Below the pieces are notes generated by a model. The model was not told where the DNA came from and made no database searches. It saw only the letters and a program-made list of their open reading frames with translations. Positions 60,901-64,000 of a stretch of 64,000 nt of DNA are shown one piece after another. Within the stretch, counting starts at the first letter, position 1, and each line of letters starts with the position of its first letter. The DNA comes from Eremophila alpestris peregrina (taxonomy: Eukaryota > Chordata > Aves > Passeriformes > Alaudidae): the NCBI GenBank assembly GCA_009792885.1, contig WMCF01000018.1:9368927-9432926 (forward strand), given 5' to 3'. Both the position numbers and the translations under genes were made by a program.

Positions 60901-62901
60901 TTAATTTCCATAGTAGTTTTTCATTATTTTGGCCAATGTAAACTGCAGTAGGTTTTCAAAGGCCACTGATTTCACATATGGTGATAGTTTTTGAGGACCC
61001 TTAAGCATAAGTGTTTTTGCCAGGAAATGATTATTTGAGAATTTTTATCATCACTTTAGTTGCATTTGCATTAGGGTAGGCCAATATTTAAAGATACCTA
61101 CTCTCATTTCAAAAGAACCTTAATGTGTTGGATGGAACTTCATAGCTCAGCTGTGTTTCTTTAGTTCATCACACACCTTCTGTGTGATACTTGTGTCTTT
61201 ACTTGCCTGCCCTTTTCTCAATTCAAAATTTAACATTTGCAAATGTAAGATGCATGTTGTGTTGTAGAATAAAAATGTTCCTAAATGCAAGATTGCAGTC
61301 AGGGAAGGTCATGGCTACCTGGCAGGACTGAGGTCTTTTGATGGACAAGCTTTGTACGACTCTTGCACAGCAAAGGGTTAATAATGTATTAAAGCAAACA
61401 CTGGCCTGTACAAGCCACGTGTATCAAACAGTTTGGCCAAAAGCCAGAAAGCACATAGTGGAACACAGAGTGAGGAGGAGATGAGGTGTGAGGATTGAAG
61501 CTGGCTCTTTGCAGAACAGGGCTGAGCTTTGTGCCATTTTCTTCAGCAGCCCATGTTCTGTGACTTCCTCCACAGTGTTTGAATTACCAAGCAATTCCCC
61601 AACTGCTTTATGTGTTTTTTGCATAGGAGCCTGGCTCACAGTGCTCAGGGGGTGAATGATATCTGTATTAATCTTCAGATTTTCAGTTTGTGGTAAGGAC
61701 TTGTGCCATGGATAGGGTTTATGGAATTGTTCTGCCACAAAGTTCTTAAAATGTAGATTCTTCACTTGTGTCTTAAGGGTGAGTGAAGTTAAGCATTCTG
61801 AATGCTAGAAATAGATGCACAGTTTCCCCAATTTGAAACAGACTGCACTTGCTGTGAAGGGCTCTTCAAGACATTTTTTTTGACATTTCAGTTGTTAGTT
61901 TCTCTATGTTTGTATTTAATGATCCACTGAATTTCTGTAGCACTTGTCATGAGAGGACCTCGAAGAGCTGTCAGACAGATCAAGTGTGATGGCTATCTGA
62001 AATCTCAACATACAGACAAGGTGTGTTTTGCCCAGTCTCTTGGTTGCTACTCTGAGCCATCTACACACCAGACATCTCTTCATCCTGTGTGCAATGACAC
62101 AGGAGACTTTTCCCTTTTAATTGTTTTGTTTAAAACAATAAAACAGTTCCATTTTCTTGGCTTTGCTTGTAGATTTTTTTTCTTGTTAACATGTTAACTC
62201 CTACTAACTTCTTGTCATTGTTCTTTCATAAGATAAGTATTTGGAAATGGACATTTCTATTCTTTGTCATAATTTCAGCTGAGAGATGGTTTTCCAAGGC
62301 AGTTGGCTTGCTGAGAATAGGTGAACTCTGCCTTTCTCAGGCTGGAGTTGTTTTTTAACTCGTTGCACCACAGCAATATTGAAGAGGTAGCAGGGTTATG
62401 TATTTCCAGGGAAAACAGAATTTCCTTATCCACCACCAGTGATCACTCCCTTATACAGTGTTTTTTACACTAATGCTGTGAAATTAACTTTTCAAGAAAT
62501 GCTGTCATAGGTACGCTATTAATAACTAAAATGTTATTAATTGCTAAATAATTAGGTGACTGACAATTCCAGGAATATTAAAAGCTTTTGTCTTTTCTAT
62601 GTTTAATATACTGGATCACCAGTTCATACAATCTGCATGGTTCATATAGTTTGGATAAATACAGAGGAGCAAGATTTTACTACTTTTTTGCTTGCAACTT
62701 GTACTTTTGGTGACTTGTACTGAATTCTGCATTTTTTATTCTCGGTTTTTTTTTTTCCCTACTGGAAGGATGAGTGCTGTTCATGTCACCCCTATGTTAG
62801 TCAAAGTAAGTTTGGGCACTTGTTTTTGAGAACTATACTGAGTAAGTTCTTCTAACAGCATTGGTGCTTTTGAAAGCAAGTAAGATAAAGCAGGAAAACC
62901 C

Positions 62902-62940
62902 TTAAAACCTAGAATATTTGCTAAAACCTAGAATATTTAT
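62902..62940. repeat. 19-bp tandem duplication
   Basis: 'aaaacctagaatattt' occurs at 62904-62919 and again at 62923-62938, a period of 19 bases with near-identical flanks. Two copies only. Confidence 0.85.
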
Positions 62941-64000
62941 TACATAAAGAAAGACAGGCTGTGAAGTGTATGGAGTGCATCAGGTGGTTTGTTTTCCCCA
63001 AACACCATAAATCTTCAGCTGGTTCTGGCAGTGAGAAGGAGCAGCGGCGCTGCCCTCCCTCTGCTCCCGGGTGTTTGTTCTCTCCCCTGTGCTGACCCAG
63101 GCGCTGGTGGTGAGCTGCACTGGGAAACTGAGCTGGGCTAGGGCTGACCTGGCAGGGAAATGTGTTTGTGATAGCAGGAGTGAGGAGGAGGAGGAGGCCA
63201 GAGCAAGGGCCAGGCTGCTGGCAGGAGCAGAGCTGCGGCTCCTGGCAGTGCCGCCAGCCCGCAGTGCTCTCTGAGAGGGTACAGCCTTGGCTCTCTGCAG
63301 CTTGAGGGGCTCCAGGCTGACTCCTTCGAGCTTCCCAATGCAGAAGGGAATTCAGGAGACTGAGATTTTTACAGCCTGTGGTCACCAAAGGCTGGCTCAT
63401 GGCTTGTTTTAAAACAAACAGTGATGTTGAGAGGGTTCTTCGTAGCATAGAGGAGTTGTTCTCATCTTCCTTGCCTCAGACATCGGCATTGATTAAATAA
63501 GGAATTTCAGTTCTCTCTTTGATCCTGGGAATCATTCTTAAATTGAGTATTTAAAGCACCCTCAAATAACAATGTAAGTAAAATATTTCATGTTGACCAT
63601 GATTTCTGGTGTCCTGGAAGCTCCTTTCTGCAAGTATATCAATATATAGGCATAATAATAAAATCAAGTGAGACTTTGCTTCTTGCAGAATATTTTTGCC
63701 TTCTGCATTATTTTTTGGGAAGTATTTTTACTAATTCACACATGCACCCTATCCTGTTGCCAGCCATTCCCATACAAATTTATAATTGCTAATTTTCAGA
63801 TCTGTATTTATCAACATTCTAATTGCTTTTCTTGAAGAAACTGCTGGAAGCACTATCAAACTAGGATGTTTCCACCCAGACTTTTGGCATTGGGTAGGGG
63901 GAGATGAAAAAGAGGACTTTTTCTCTTCTACTGCGTTATTACTGAAAATAAAGTCTTGCCAAAACTAGTTTTAATTAGGCTCTCAGGAAGAAAAATAAAA

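Larger units (their letters stand above)
56692..64000 (+). other. KMT2C: KMT2C intron 1 (continues beyond the window)
   Basis: Begins gtaagt. The first ~900 bases are still CpG-rich and contain GC-rich frames on both strands without meaning. From about 57.65 kb it is AT-rich unique sequence with a CR1 fragment near 57862-57990 and a small tandem duplication at 62902-62940. I searched for a following exon encoding the expected continuation (PRSRGK and onward) and did not see it, so intron 1 probably extends past 64 kb, as in other vertebrates where it is very long. Confidence 0.75.

Overview
The window is vertebrate nuclear DNA, almost certainly from a bird. Several CR1 LINE 3' ends are present in both orientations, and the two protein genes are split into short exons with GT-AG introns in AT-rich sequence with compact GC-rich CpG islands. 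A passerine is plausible, but nothing here fixes the species.

Layout. Positions 1-4.6 kb are upstream flank with one CR1 remnant. A CR1 copy at 4577-4860 abuts a small CpG island at about 4862-5440, which holds the first exon of XRCC2, a RAD51 paralogue for homologous-recombination repair. XRCC2 runs on the + strand with three coding exons (5070-5108, 9430-9511, 14999-15714) encoding a full 278-residue protein. Exon sizes and phases match what I recall of human XRCC2. About 41 kb without a recognised gene follows, from the XRCC2 stop to the next start codon. It holds CR1 remnants, one older amniote-type CR1 copy, a 17-bp minisatellite interrupted by an assembly gap (N at 50903-51019), a 19-bp array beside a decayed ~58-bp array, a 44-bp exact direct repeat, and two small CpG-rich patches (about 33.97-34.08 kb and 37.75-38.15 kb) that may be unannotated regulatory or transcribed sites. 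From about 54.47 to 57.6 kb lies a large CpG island with the promoter, leader and first coding exon (56516-56691) of KMT2C (MLL3), a histone H3K4 methyltransferase. The rest of the window is KMT2C intron 1.

XRCC2 and KMT2C are head-to-tail on the same strand, the arrangement known from human 7q36, so this is a conserved syntenic block and not an operon; each gene has its own CpG-island promoter. I found no convincing undescribed system. The items most worth a second look are the uORF-rich KMT2C leader with a 54-base C run, the ETS/CCAAT/CRE cluster in front of an 85-codon ORF at 34 kb, an exon-like segment at 37.75-37.91 kb, and the 44-bp exact repeat that contains a perfect hairpin.
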